Shown: in pieces, positions 39,747 through 47,139 of the stretch
Layout: the number at the start of each line of letters is the position of its first letter
Position numbering within the stretch: the stretch's first letter is position 1
NCBI RefSeq assembly: GCF_001613145.1
Contig: NZ_BDBU01000026.1
Coordinates: 1-47,139 of the forward strand
Length of the DNA stretch: 47,139 nt
Source of the DNA: Nocardia jejuensis NBRC 103114
GTDB taxonomy: Bacteria; Actinomycetota; Actinomycetes; Mycobacteriales; Mycobacteriaceae
Reading direction: 5' to 3'
Notes under the pieces: generated by a model
What the model was told of the DNA's origin: nothing
Seen by the model: only the letters and a program-made list of their open reading frames with translations
Database searches by the model: none
Position numbers and translations under genes: made by a program

Positions 39747-40670
39747 ATGCCGAAATGGCGAATCGGATCATTGCTGTGCGCGGCCGCGGTGGCGGTCGGC
39801 GCGGGTGCCGGGCCCGCGCAGGCGGAACTGCCGGTGGAATACAGCACGTTCAGCGGAATACGCGCCGAGCTGACCAATCCCGGCGGATCACTGCCGGGTA
39901 GCAACAACTGGGACTGCGCACCCAGCGCGGCACACCCGAATCCCGTGGTGCTGGTGCACGGCGGGGCCGGAGCCGGTGCTCAAACCAATTGGGGCACAAT
40001 CGTTCCACTGCTGGCCAATGAGGGCTACTGCGTCTTCGCCCTGACCTACGGCGCCCTCGATCTGCCCTGGCCGATCTCGGCCCTGGGCGGGATGACCGGC
40101 ACCTCCCAGCAGAACGCGGCCGTCGTCGGCGCATTCATCGAACGGGTCCTGGCCGCGACCGGCGCCCGGCAGGTCGACATCGTCGGCCACTCCCTGGGCA
40201 CGCTGCTGCCGAACTATTACGCGAAACGACTCGGCGGAGCATCCCGCATCGACCGCTACGTCTCATTCGCCCCGCTGTGGCTCGGCACCTTCGGTGATCA
40301 GCTGGCCACGGCCCGTGCATACGCCGCCCAGTTGGGGGTGAGTTCCACCCTCGAGGCGCTGCTGGAGGCCCAGCCGACCGGCAAGGAAGCGCAGACCGGT
40401 TCACCGATGATGGTCGACCTGCAGTCGGACGGCATGTACGTCCCCAGCATCACCTACACCAATATCGCCACCACCCACGACCAGGTCGTGCTGCCCTACA
40501 CCTCCGGACTGCTGCCCGGCGACGGCGTCACGAATATCCTTCTGCAAGACGGCTGTCCGCAGGACACACCCGATCACCTGGGCATCATCGCCGATCCTCG
40601 CGCGGCCGCCTACATGCTCAACGCGCTCGATCCCCGACACCCACGCCCGGTCCCCTGCGTCGCTGGATAA
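39747..40670 (+). CDS. Secreted triacylglycerol lipase (lipase class 2)
   Basis: The protein has 307 residues. A signal peptide (GSLLCAAAVAVGAGAGPAQA) is cut near residue 27. The mature protein has the oxyanion HGGAGAGAQTNWG (71-83), nucleophile Ser149 in VGHSLG, Asp245 in TTHDQVV and His277 in PDHLGI, the Lipase_2 triad. Three or more Cys suggest disulfides. It should hydrolyse fatty esters outside the cell. The KstR-like box upstream suggests induction with sterol catabolism, for example to free cholesterol or fatty acids from esters. It converges on aat. Confidence 0.92.
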   Translation: MPKWRIGSLLCAAAVAVGAGAGPAQAELPVEYSTFSGIRAELTNPGGSLPGSNNWDCAPSAAHPNPVVLVHGGAGAGAQTNWGTIVPLLANEGYCVFALTYGALDLPWPISALGGMTGTSQQNAAVVGAFIERVLAATGARQVDIVGHSLGTLLPNYYAKRLGGASRIDRYVSFAPLWLGTFGDQLATARAYAAQLGVSSTLEALLEAQPTGKEAQTGSPMMVDLQSDGMYVPSITYTNIATTHDQVVLPYTSGLLPGDGVTNILLQDGCPQDTPDHLGIIADPRAAAYMLNALDPRHPRPVPCVAG

Positions 40671-40704
40671 CCCACGGCCGCCGACCGCCCGCATCGGTGC
40701 TCGT

Positions 40705-41442
40705 TCACGCCGGTAGGTGATCGAGGGAATTCGGAATCGGAATCTCGAATTCCCAGGGACCGGGGACAGCGGGGAGAGCGGCGGCCTCGCTGTGCCGGTG
40801 CAGGTACTCCGCACGAGGCAGATCGACGGCGCCGAGAGACGCGAGGTGACTGGACGTGACCTGACAGTCGATCAGGGCGAAATCCCAGGCGACCAGTTGG
40901 GCGCAGAGCCAATACAGCGCCACCTTGGAGGTGTCGCGGGCACGGGAGAACATCGACTCACCGGCGAAGGAGCGACCGCGGGCGACGCCGTAGAGGCCGC
41001 CGACGAGCTCACCCTCACGCCACACCTCGACCGAATGCGCGTGACCGAGGTGGTGCAGGCGCAGGTAGGCCGCCAGCATGTCGGAGCCGATCCAGGTTCC
41101 GTCCTCCTTCGCCCGCGGTCCGGCGCACTGTGTCATCACCGCGGCGAAGGCGCGATCCATGGTGACCGCGTAATCAGCGGCGGCAACGGATCGGCGGTAG
41201 GACCTGCTCACCCGCAGGTCCGTCGGCACCAGAATGCTGCGCGGATCAGGGCAGTACCAGTGGATCGTTTCGCCGGGGTTGTACCAGGGAAAGATGCCCG
41301 CGGAGTAGGCGTTCAGCAGCCGCTCCGGCGACAGATCCCCGCCGAGGGCGACCAGTCCGGACGGATCCGCGCTCTCGACGGGTGGGAACGGCTGATCTGG
41401 ATCGACCAGATACATCCGCATCAGGTCACTGGCGTCGGTCAC
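40705..41442 (-). CDS. aat: Leucyl/phenylalanyl-tRNA-protein transferase
   Basis: The protein has 245 residues. It adds Leu or Phe to N-terminal Arg or Lys of target proteins, marking them for ClpAP/ClpS degradation. The motifs FPPVESADPSGLVALGGDLSPERLLNAYSAGIFPWYNPG and GHAHSVEVW then LVGGLYGVARGRSFAGESMFSR are diagnostic. GTG 41442 has no ribosome site, but TAATGT on the minus strand ends exactly 7 nt upstream, suggesting a leaderless mRNA. Confidence 0.95.
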   Translation of the reverse strand: MTDASDLMRMYLVDPDQPFPPVESADPSGLVALGGDLSPERLLNAYSAGIFPWYNPGETIHWYCPDPRSILVPTDLRVSRSYRRSVAAADYAVTMDRAFAAVMTQCAGPRAKEDGTWIGSDMLAAYLRLHHLGHAHSVEVWREGELVGGLYGVARGRSFAGESMFSRARDTSKVALYWLCAQLVAWDFALIDCQVTSSHLASLGAVDLPRAEYLHRHSEAAALPAVPGPWEFEIPIPNSLDHLPA

Positions 41443-41650
41443 CGAACAGACATTACCGACCCGGCACCCAGGTCCCGGGAAGCTCGTACCACCCGAACTG
41501 CTCAGTGGCCGAGTGGATGATCGAGCGAATCACTCACTGCGACAACCTTGACGACGGTCGGGAGCTGCCGGTGCTGCCGGGCCACCCGCATCGGGCATTG
41601 TGGTCATCGACGCGCGATAGGGTGCGCATCCGCACACGAGGAGACCGTCC

Positions 41651-43594
41651 ATGTCCGCAGTACCCGAAGTCAGCCCGCCGATCCACGCGGGACGTCCCGC
41701 CGCCGGGCCCGTCCGGGCCGCGGTTGTGGTCGGTGCGCTCGGGGTGGTGTTCGGCGATATCGGGACCAGCCCGATCTACACCATTCAGACGGTGTTCAAT
41801 CCGAGCGACCCGCACCCGGTCCCGATCAGCGCCGACAATGTGTACGGCGTTGTGTCGCTTATCTTCTGGTCGGTGATGATCATCGTCACGCTGACCTACA
41901 TCACGCTGGTGATGCGCACCGACAATGACGGTGAGGGCGGGATCATGGCCCTGATCACGCTGCTGCGGCGGCTGGCCGGCAAAACGGATCTGCGAGCGGC
42001 GGGCGTGCTCGCCGCGGTCGGGATCTTCGGCGCCGCACTGTTCTTCGGTGACGGCATGATCACCCCCGCGATCTCGGTGCTGTCCGCGGTCGAGGGCCTG
42101 AAGATCGTGTCACCGGGCTTCGACGATCTGGTCATTCCGATCACGGTGGTGATCATCCTCGGGCTGTTCTCGGTGCAGCATCGGGGCACCGCGGCGGTCG
42201 GGCGGCTGTTCGGGCCGGTGATGATCGCCTGGTTCACCACGATCGGGGTGCTGGGGGTGTCCGGCATCGCCCGGCATCCGGAGATTCTGAAGGCGCTCTC
42301 GCCGACCTATGCGCTGGGTTTCATGTTCGGGCACTTCGGTATCGCGTTCTTCGCGCTGGCGGCGATCGTGCTCGCGGTCACCGGCGCCGAGGCGCTGTAT
42401 GCCGATATGGGCCACTTCGGCCGCAAGGCGATCACCCGCGGCTGGCTCGGCTTGGTGCTGCCGGCGTGTGCCCTGAGCTACCTCGGGCAGGGTGCGCTGA
42501 TTCTCGGTGACGAGACCACGGTGGGCAGCCCGTTCTTCCTGCTCGCACCCGGTTGGGCTCGGCTGCCGCTGGTCCTGCTGGCGACCGCCGCAACCGTGAT
42601 CGCCTCACAAGCGGTGATCACCGGGGCGTTCTCGGTCGCGTCCCAGGCCGCACAATTGGGCTACCTGCCGCGCCTGCGGGTGGAGCACACCTCCGAATCG
42701 ACGATCGGGCAGATCTACGTTCCGCTGATCAACCGGATCCTGATGGTCGCGGTGCTCACGCTGGTGGTGACCTTCCAGAGTTCGGCGGCGCTGGCGTTCG
42801 CGTTCGGTATGGCTGTGACAGCGACGATTTCGATCACGACGCTGCTGTTCTTCTACGTCACCCGGGTCAAGTGGCACACACCGCTGTGGCTGGTCCTGCT
42901 CGGCGCGGTTCCGCTGCTGGGGATCGACGCGCTGTTCGTGGCGGCGAATCTCACCAAACTGGTCCACGGGGCGTGGCTGCCGTTGCTGATCGGTCTCACC
43001 GCGTTCACCGTCATGATCACCTGGGCGCGCGGGCGCGTGATCGTCACCGCCGCACGGGAAGAGGTCGAGGGATCGCTGCGCGCGTTCGTCGACGAATTGC
43101 AGCAGCGGGAGCCGCCGCTGGTGCGGGTGCCCGGCACCGCGGTGTTCCTCAATCGCGGCAGCGAGACCACGCCGCTGGCCATGCGCGCCAACGTCGAGCA
43201 CAACCAGGTGCTGCACCAGCACGTGGTGGTGCTGTCGATCGATACACTGCCGGTTCCGCGGGTGCCGGACGAGCATCGCACCGAGATCGACGCGCTCGGC
43301 TATGCCGACGACGGGATCATCCACGTGGTCGCGCACTACGGGTACATGGAGCGGCCGAAGGTTCCGCACGCGCTGCGCCTGCTCGATCCGGCCCGCACCG
43401 AAGGTCGTCTCGATATCGACGGCGCCTCCTACTTCCTGTCGAAGATCGAACTGCGGAAGGGCAAGGCGCGCACGATGGCCCGCTGGCGCAAGAGCCTGTT
43501 CATCGCGACGTCGTACATCACCACCGACGCCGCCGCCTATTTCGGGCTGCCGGGTCAGCGGACGGTGATCATGGGCGCACAGGTCGAGGTATAG
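41651..43594 (+). CDS. kup: Potassium uptake protein of the KUP family
   Basis: The protein has 647 residues. GVVFGDIGTSPIYTIQTVF is the family signature, followed by about 12 membrane helices to residue 460 and a cytoplasmic C-terminal domain. It is a proton-coupled potassium importer. ATG 41651 follows a GAGGAG site. It ends at a strong terminator. No regulator or partner gene is next to it. Confidence 0.96.
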   Translation: MSAVPEVSPPIHAGRPAAGPVRAAVVVGALGVVFGDIGTSPIYTIQTVFNPSDPHPVPISADNVYGVVSLIFWSVMIIVTLTYITLVMRTDNDGEGGIMALITLLRRLAGKTDLRAAGVLAAVGIFGAALFFGDGMITPAISVLSAVEGLKIVSPGFDDLVIPITVVIILGLFSVQHRGTAAVGRLFGPVMIAWFTTIGVLGVSGIARHPEILKALSPTYALGFMFGHFGIAFFALAAIVLAVTGAEALYADMGHFGRKAITRGWLGLVLPACALSYLGQGALILGDETTVGSPFFLLAPGWARLPLVLLATAATVIASQAVITGAFSVASQAAQLGYLPRLRVEHTSESTIGQIYVPLINRILMVAVLTLVVTFQSSAALAFAFGMAVTATISITTLLFFYVTRVKWHTPLWLVLLGAVPLLGIDALFVAANLTKLVHGAWLPLLIGLTAFTVMITWARGRVIVTAAREEVEGSLRAFVDELQQREPPLVRVPGTAVFLNRGSETTPLAMRANVEHNQVLHQHVVVLSIDTLPVPRVPDEHRTEIDALGYADDGIIHVVAHYGYMERPKVPHALRLLDPARTEGRLDIDGASYFLSKIELRKGKARTMARWRKSLFIATSYITTDAAAYFGLPGQRTVIMGAQVEV

Positions 43595-43599
43595 CGAGA

Positions 43600-43636
43600 A
43601 AGGACCGGGTGCCCGCGAGGCGGGCACCCGGTCCTT
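43600..43636 (+). terminator. Terminator after kup
   Basis: A perfect 17-bp stem (43600-43616 with 43620-43636) and a 3-nt loop GAG begin 6 bp after the kup stop. It may also act on the convergent csbD-like gene. Confidence 0.88.
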
Positions 43637-43683
43637 CGGTCATGCAGTGGGTTTGTTCTGCAGCGGATTTATCCTGCAGTGAG

Positions 43684-43929
43684 TTACTGACCCTGCTGAT
43701 ACGCGCGCTGGCGCTGCTCGTCGACCTCGGCCTCGGCGCGTGCCTTCTCCGCCTCAGCTTCCTTCACGGCCACCTCGCGCTGCGACTCGGCCTTGTCCTG
43801 CTGAGCGCTGCCTTCGCGGCGCAGTTCGTCGTTCCCCACGACCGCGCCGATGACCTCTTTGGCCTTGCCCTTGACTCCCTCGACGACCCCTTCAACACCT
43901 TCGAGGGGACCGCTCTTGTGCTCCGACAT
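43684..43929 (-). CDS. CsbD-like stress protein
   Basis: The protein has 81 residues, very hydrophilic and Glu/Lys/Gln-rich. The N-terminal GVEGVVEGVKGKAKEVIGAVVGNDELRREG is the CsbD motif. The C-terminal half is a charged helix (KEAEAEKARAEAEVDEQRQR), probably a coiled coil. CsbD-like proteins are general-stress proteins, SigB-controlled in Bacillus, with no proven activity. ATG 43929 has a GGAGG site. It converges on kup. Confidence 0.9.
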   Translation of the reverse strand: MSEHKSGPLEGVEGVVEGVKGKAKEVIGAVVGNDELRREGSAQQDKAESQREVAVKEAEAEKARAEAEVDEQRQRAYQQGQ

Positions 43930-44312
43930 CGCTAACCTCCGAAATATGTTGCGTCACACGGACAACTACGACATGCCCGCCCAGACGCGACTGAATCGCC
44001 GATCTCGAATTCATCCCGTGCGATCCCGGTCACACCGCGCGGTCCCGGTCGCACGATGCCCCGCGTCCGGTGACAGTTCCAGAAACTGGACCGCACCCAT
44101 CGGCCCCACCTCCGGACCCTCGATGGCGGCCCGCTCTCCGGATTCCTGCCGTCGCTACCGCCGGGCATGAGGGTTCGCGCGACGCGCACGGTGGAGTCCA
44201 TGTCGCTCGGTGACACATAGCCCCGGCTCGCCGACTCGGCGCGACCGGACCGAGAAATCAGCCGGAACGCGTTCGCGCGGCGAGATGTTCAGCCGCGCGT
44301 CGGACGCGTCGC
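43930..44312. other. Intergenic region upstream of the csbD-like gene
   Basis: This 383-bp stretch has an open frame on the minus strand (43932-44216) without recognisable family, good start or strong codon bias, so I do not call it a gene. AACATATT on the minus strand near 43939-43946 could be part of the csbD-like promoter. Confidence 0.5.
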
Positions 44313-44540
44313 CTATGGGTGAAGCGGCAGGCAGTTGCTGCCTGCCTTCGCCGAGAACGTCTCCGACAGATCCTTCAGGAAACACAGAAACTGCACGGGC
44401 GCGCTCGCGCTGCCGCTGTCGGCGATCTGACCGCTGTCGGCGGCCGGGCTCTCCGGCGCGGCCGACGCCGGTACGGTCGCGAGTGCGGGAGCGAGAACAA
44501 TTGAGCCGATGAGCATCACGGCGCCGAGACGAGTTCGCAT
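44313..44540 (-). CDS. Small secreted protein, unknown function
   Basis: The protein has 75 residues. A signal peptide (GAVMLIGSIVLAPALATVPASA) is followed by a short Ser/Asp-rich linker and a C-terminal part FLCFLKDLSETFSAKAGSNCLPLHP with two Cys that could form a disulfide. ATG 44540 has AAAGGA upstream. Small exported actinobacterial proteins with two Cys are common and mostly uncharacterised. Confidence 0.75.
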   Translation of the reverse strand: MRTRLGAVMLIGSIVLAPALATVPASAAPESPAADSGQIADSGSASAPVQFLCFLKDLSETFSAKAGSNCLPLHP

Positions 44541-44685
44541 ACGGAAGTCCTTTCGAGCGACGGGCCGAATCCCACCGCGAGGCCGAACGTATTCGGATGC
44601 GCCGGAACGAAACAGCCCCGAAAAGTGGTGCCACCGGCACTCGGCGGGGAATGTGACGTCCGATAGTGTGGGCGGGAGGGAATCG

Positions 44686-45195
44686 ATGGCGGATACGGAT
44701 ATTCGGGGACGTCGCGGGCGAGCGGTTCGACTGGGGCGCATCGCGGTTGCGGTGGTGGCCGTGGTGGGGGTTCCGATGTTCGGGATACATCGGTACCAGG
44801 AGTGGCTGAATCGCCCCGTCGAATCGGTTCGGATCGCCGAGGAGGTGACCGTGGCCGGGTTCGAGCGAGTTGCGCTCATTGTTTCTTCACCGGGTGATGA
44901 TCTGCCTGACGCGTTGGCGTATTTCGCTGGGCCACAACCCTATCCGGATCCCGCCTCCGGCATATCGGTGCCTTCGATTCCGCTGAGGCCCGTGGACCGA
45001 CTCGAGCCCGGCGCGACACAGGACATCCTGACCGCACGCGGGTCGCGCCCTGACTATTGCCATGCCTCGGTGTATCTCAACCCCAGCCCGTGGACGTACA
45101 CCTCGGGCAAGCAGAAAGTACGGGCGAGCCTGGCCTCGGCGCAGAGCGCCGGGATGCTTCTCGTGCTGGTGCGGGTCGGGGGTTGTGGAGTATGA
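44686..45195 (+). CDS. Single-pass membrane protein, unknown function
   Basis: The protein has 169 residues. One N-terminal membrane helix (RIAVAVVAVVGVPMFGIHRYQ) is followed by an outer domain of about 130 residues with Asp/Pro-rich loops and two Cys (YCHASVY, VGGCGV). I do not recognise a family. ATG 44686 has GGAGGG upstream. It overlaps the next membrane protein gene by four bases, so the two are translationally coupled and may form a complex. Confidence 0.7.
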   Translation: MADTDIRGRRGRAVRLGRIAVAVVAVVGVPMFGIHRYQEWLNRPVESVRIAEEVTVAGFERVALIVSSPGDDLPDALAYFAGPQPYPDPASGISVPSIPLRPVDRLEPGATQDILTARGSRPDYCHASVYLNPSPWTYTSGKQKVRASLASAQSAGMLLVLVRVGGCGV

Positions 45196-45587
45196 GCCTC
45201 GATCTCACCCGCGCGTACAACCGTCCTCAGGCCAACACCTTCGTGGTCGTCTCGGTGATGGTCGGCCTGCTGGTGACCCTCTTCACCGCGCTGATCTCGT
45301 GGATCGTGTTGGCGAGCTACTCGAACTACATCTTCGGCGGCGGCGACTGGCATCGGATCAGCACGGGTGCGTCGAAATCGATACCGGCACAGGCGTGTTT
45401 GTGGATGTCGTGGTTCATCGCGGGGATGACCTGCATGATCCTCGGCGGCCGTGCGGTGGCGCGTGGGCGAAATTTCCTGTGGGCCATCGTGATCGGCGTG
45501 ATCGTCTACGAGATCGGACTGGACGTGACGATCGAGATCGCGACGCGCGGAATCGACGCGGCTTACGATCATCCGGGGTACCGCTGA
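45192..45587 (+). CDS. Multi-pass membrane protein, unknown function
   Basis: The protein has 131 residues with three hydrophobic segments (FVVVSVMVGLLVTLFTALIS, CLWMSWFIAGMTCMILGG, FLWAIVIGVIVYEIGLDVTI). ATG 45192 overlaps the stop of the preceding gene (ATGA). I do not recognise the family. It forms a two-gene unit with the single-pass protein. Confidence 0.72.
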   Translation: MSLDLTRAYNRPQANTFVVVSVMVGLLVTLFTALISWIVLASYSNYIFGGGDWHRISTGASKSIPAQACLWMSWFIAGMTCMILGGRAVARGRNFLWAIVIGVIVYEIGLDVTIEIATRGIDAAYDHPGYR

Positions 45588-45624
45588 GATCGTCGCGACG
45601 GACCGATGCGCGAGGCCGGGTAGC

Positions 45625-46272
45625 TCATTCCCAGGCGAAGCGGGGTTGGTCTATGTGGGCTACCCGGGTGGGGCGGTGACGCAGCGCCACCTCGCGGAAC
45701 TGGTGCAGGATCGCGGCGGTGGGGGCGTGCAGAAAGCTGCCCAAGAGCGGGAGTTGGATGGCCTCGTGATCGGCGCCCGGAAGGGTGATGAAGTGCGGGT
45801 CGACGTCCAGGTCCGAGAGTGGGATCCAGTGCACCACAGCCACTTCGGCGGGGTTGGGGGTAGGGAGTGGAGAGTCTTGCAGCCAGGCCACGACGGGAGT
45901 CATGACGTACCCGGAGCGGGTCGGGTAGTCATCGAGCAGACCGAGGATCGCCGAGCGGGGGGCGGCGATTCCCAACTCCTCGTGCAGTTCTCGTAGTGCG
46001 GCGGTCTGCGCGTCCTCACCCGGGTCCAGCTTGCCGCCCGGCAGGGCGAATTGGCCGGCGTGGGCTCGCAGGCTCGAGGAGCGCTCGGTAAGCCAGATGC
46101 CCTGTTCCCCATGGTGATCGGCTACCGCTATCAGGACGGCGGCGGCTTTGCGACCATCCAGGTCGACGACTCGTCGCGGGAACACCTCCAGGGCTTCGGC
46201 GATCTCGCGTCGTAGCTGGTCAGCGGACACGTCACTCCAGCGGTACTCACTACTGTCCTCGTCGACCGGCAT
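45625..46272 (-). CDS. Nudix CoA pyrophosphatase-like hydrolase
   Basis: The protein has 215 residues. The Nudix box is GGKLDPGEDAQTAALRELHEELGI, with the essential REXXEE glutamates. Just upstream, WLTERSSSLRAHAGQFALPGG is the motif of CoA-pyrophosphatase (NudL/CoAse) proteins. It should cleave CoA or its derivatives to 4'-phosphopantetheine and 3',5'-ADP. ATG 46272 is the likely start. Its stop is 37 bp from the convergent membrane protein gene. Confidence 0.9.
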   Translation of the reverse strand: MPVDEDSSEYRWSDVSADQLRREIAEALEVFPRRVVDLDGRKAAAVLIAVADHHGEQGIWLTERSSSLRAHAGQFALPGGKLDPGEDAQTAALRELHEELGIAAPRSAILGLLDDYPTRSGYVMTPVVAWLQDSPLPTPNPAEVAVVHWIPLSDLDVDPHFITLPGADHEAIQLPLLGSFLHAPTAAILHQFREVALRHRPTRVAHIDQPRFAWE

Positions 46273-46380
46273 CAACCGAACCTAATTCGCCACGAAGCCC
46301 ATCGTCAACGACCACGCCGACGCTCGACGTCACCGTGTCGATCACGACCGGTGTACCGCCATCGACCGGAGGTGTTCCGC

Positions 46381-46827
46381 TCAGGGTGTCCGGGGCAGCT
46401 TCGTGCGCAGGTGGCCGGACAGGTCGCCGGTCAACCGGATGTGGACTTCGCGCTCGGCGAATTGCCATCGGTCGCCCTGCCGGTGGAAACGATCGCGATA
46501 GCGCCCGGTCACGATGGGCTGCAGGGGTAGGTCCGGAAGCGCTTGCAGGACGGTGAAATAGGAACGCGCGGTGGCGGTGGTTCCATCGAATTCGACGGCG
46601 GTGTTGGTCGTGACGTGGTGTGTGCGAGGAGTGCCGTCCTCGTAGCGGATCACCATGGCGCGCAACATCTTCTCGACCCCCTCGGCGCCCTCGACGGAGG
46701 CGCCGCCGCTCGTGAACACGCCGTCCGCGAACAATGCGCCCACTCCGGCGAAATCTCCGTCGTCGACGAGTTCGGCGTACCTCGCGATCAGGTTCAGCAC
46801 GGCGGTCGTATCGGCGGTTGAGCTCAT
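46381..46827 (-). CDS. SnoaL/NTF2-like protein
   Basis: The protein has 148 residues. VLNLIARYAELVDDGDFAGVGALFADGVFT is the N-terminal helix and strand start of a SnoaL-like domain, followed by HHVTTNTAVEFDGTTATARSYFTVLQ and GRYRDRFHRQGDRWQFAEREV. The fold fits ring-forming, hydratase or small-molecule binding proteins; no activity is assigned. ATG 46827 is chosen; the longer frame upstream has no homology. Confidence 0.87.
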   Translation of the reverse strand: MSSTADTTAVLNLIARYAELVDDGDFAGVGALFADGVFTSGGASVEGAEGVEKMLRAMVIRYEDGTPRTHHVTTNTAVEFDGTTATARSYFTVLQALPDLPLQPIVTGRYRDRFHRQGDRWQFAEREVHIRLTGDLSGHLRTKLPRTP

Positions 46828-47076
46828 GCCCTCCGAGAGTAGGCGAGTGCTGTGATGCCCGGGTCCGACTCCCACGGGATTCCCGGGGTTTCGACAGACC
46901 CTGCTCGGGACAGCCGCTGCCTCGAACTCGTGCCGACCGGTCCGGACGCGACCGAGCCCACCCCCGCGCCGGGCACTCGATCACGCGTGGGTGGGCTGGT
47001 CGATTCGACGTCGGGGCGGTGGTGGTGGACCCTCCACCAGCCGTCCGCGTCGTCGTTCTCGGGCGGGCCGAGTGGG

Positions 47077-47139
47077 TCAGCGGTGGCCGCCGCCACCGCC
47101 ACCGCCACCGCCGCCACCGCCGCCGTGGCCTCCGCCACC
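47077..47139 (-). CDS. C-terminal end of a Gly/His-rich protein (cut by window edge)
   Basis: On the minus strand the last 20 codons of a gene run from the right edge to a TGA at 47077-47079. They encode a tail of 17 Gly with two His and a terminal His-Arg. Poly-glycine tails of this type occur at the end of some actinobacterial membrane proteins. The function cannot be told. The repeated GGY codons with steady GC3 and a clean stop favour a real gene end, but a simple repeat by chance is possible. Confidence 0.5.
   Translation of the reverse strand, partial: GGGGHGGGGGGGGGGGGGHR

Noticed and set aside
43932..44216. 94-codon minus-strand ORF upstream of the csbD-like gene
   Set aside because: Weaker codon bias than its neighbours, no family recognised, and it overlaps the csbD-like ribosome site.
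1..47139. Mobile element, prophage, CRISPR array, tRNA or rRNA
   Set aside because: No transposase, integrase, direct-repeat array or tRNA-like cloverleaf was seen on reading both strands, though small RNAs would be missed by eye.

Overview
The window is chromosomal DNA of a high-GC actinomycete, most likely Nocardia or a close relative in the Mycobacteriales. The gene order matches the Mycobacterium tuberculosis stretch from glyS (Rv2357c) to the sirA-cysH-chelatase genes (Rv2391-Rv2393): glyS, smtB-zur, a YbjN-like gene, uppS, recO, amiA2, era, a cytidine-deaminase-like gene, a corC-like gene, ybeY, phoH, rsmE, dnaJ2, hrcA, hemW, sirA, cysH. GTG and TTG starts are common and codon use is GC3-rich throughout. 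I saw no mobile element, CRISPR array, rRNA or tRNA.

Layout. 1-3000: the left edge cuts a membrane protein, followed by an Rnl5-type RNA ligase that converges on glyS across a 20-bp terminator hairpin. 3100-4000: zinc-sensing smtB-zur operon. 4000-5770: TetR regulator and a divergent membrane protein, with an operator inside the tetR promoter. 5900-9700: YbjN-like gene, uppS, a secreted arylsulfotransferase-like protein and recO. 10100-11900: AmiA2-type amidase and a YggT-family gene. 11900-16400: tightly overlapping phoH-ybeY-corC-like-cdd-like-era operon, all on the minus strand. 16500-19100: LysR regulator divergent from an MFS exporter. 19400-22400: hrcA-dnaJ2-rsmE. 22500-27400: accessory genes around hemW (epoxide hydrolase, SRPBCC protein, a probable Imm49 protein, an NTF2-like protein).

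27500-33400 is a complete assimilatory sulfate module: a 30-codon cysteine leader peptide, then sirA, cysH, cysD, cysN and a sirohydrochlorin chelatase. Together they activate sulfate to APS (CysDN), reduce APS to sulfite (CysH), reduce sulfite to sulfide (SirA) and supply the siroheme precursor (chelatase). The leader peptide suggests control by cysteine supply.

33500-41400 is accessory metabolism: two SDR dehydrogenases, a flavin monooxygenase, a YdeI-like and a VOC protein, a lipoprotein SGNH hydrolase, a secreted lipase with a KstR-like operator, and aat. Several of these genes have clear palindromic operators but no regulator beside them. 41600-47139: kup, csbD-like, small secreted and membrane proteins, a Nudix CoA pyrophosphatase, a SnoaL-like protein, and at the right edge the Gly/His-rich tail of a truncated gene.

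Most of the window is conserved core. The signals most worth a second look are regulatory: the cysteine leader with a possible SD-sequestering structure, the KstR-like box, several orphan palindromes, and a recurring layout in which a -10-like hexamer ends exactly 7 nt before the start codon. Less common proteins are the RNA ligase, a cytidine deaminase homologue without its catalytic motifs, and an MFS protein with a long repetitive N-terminus.
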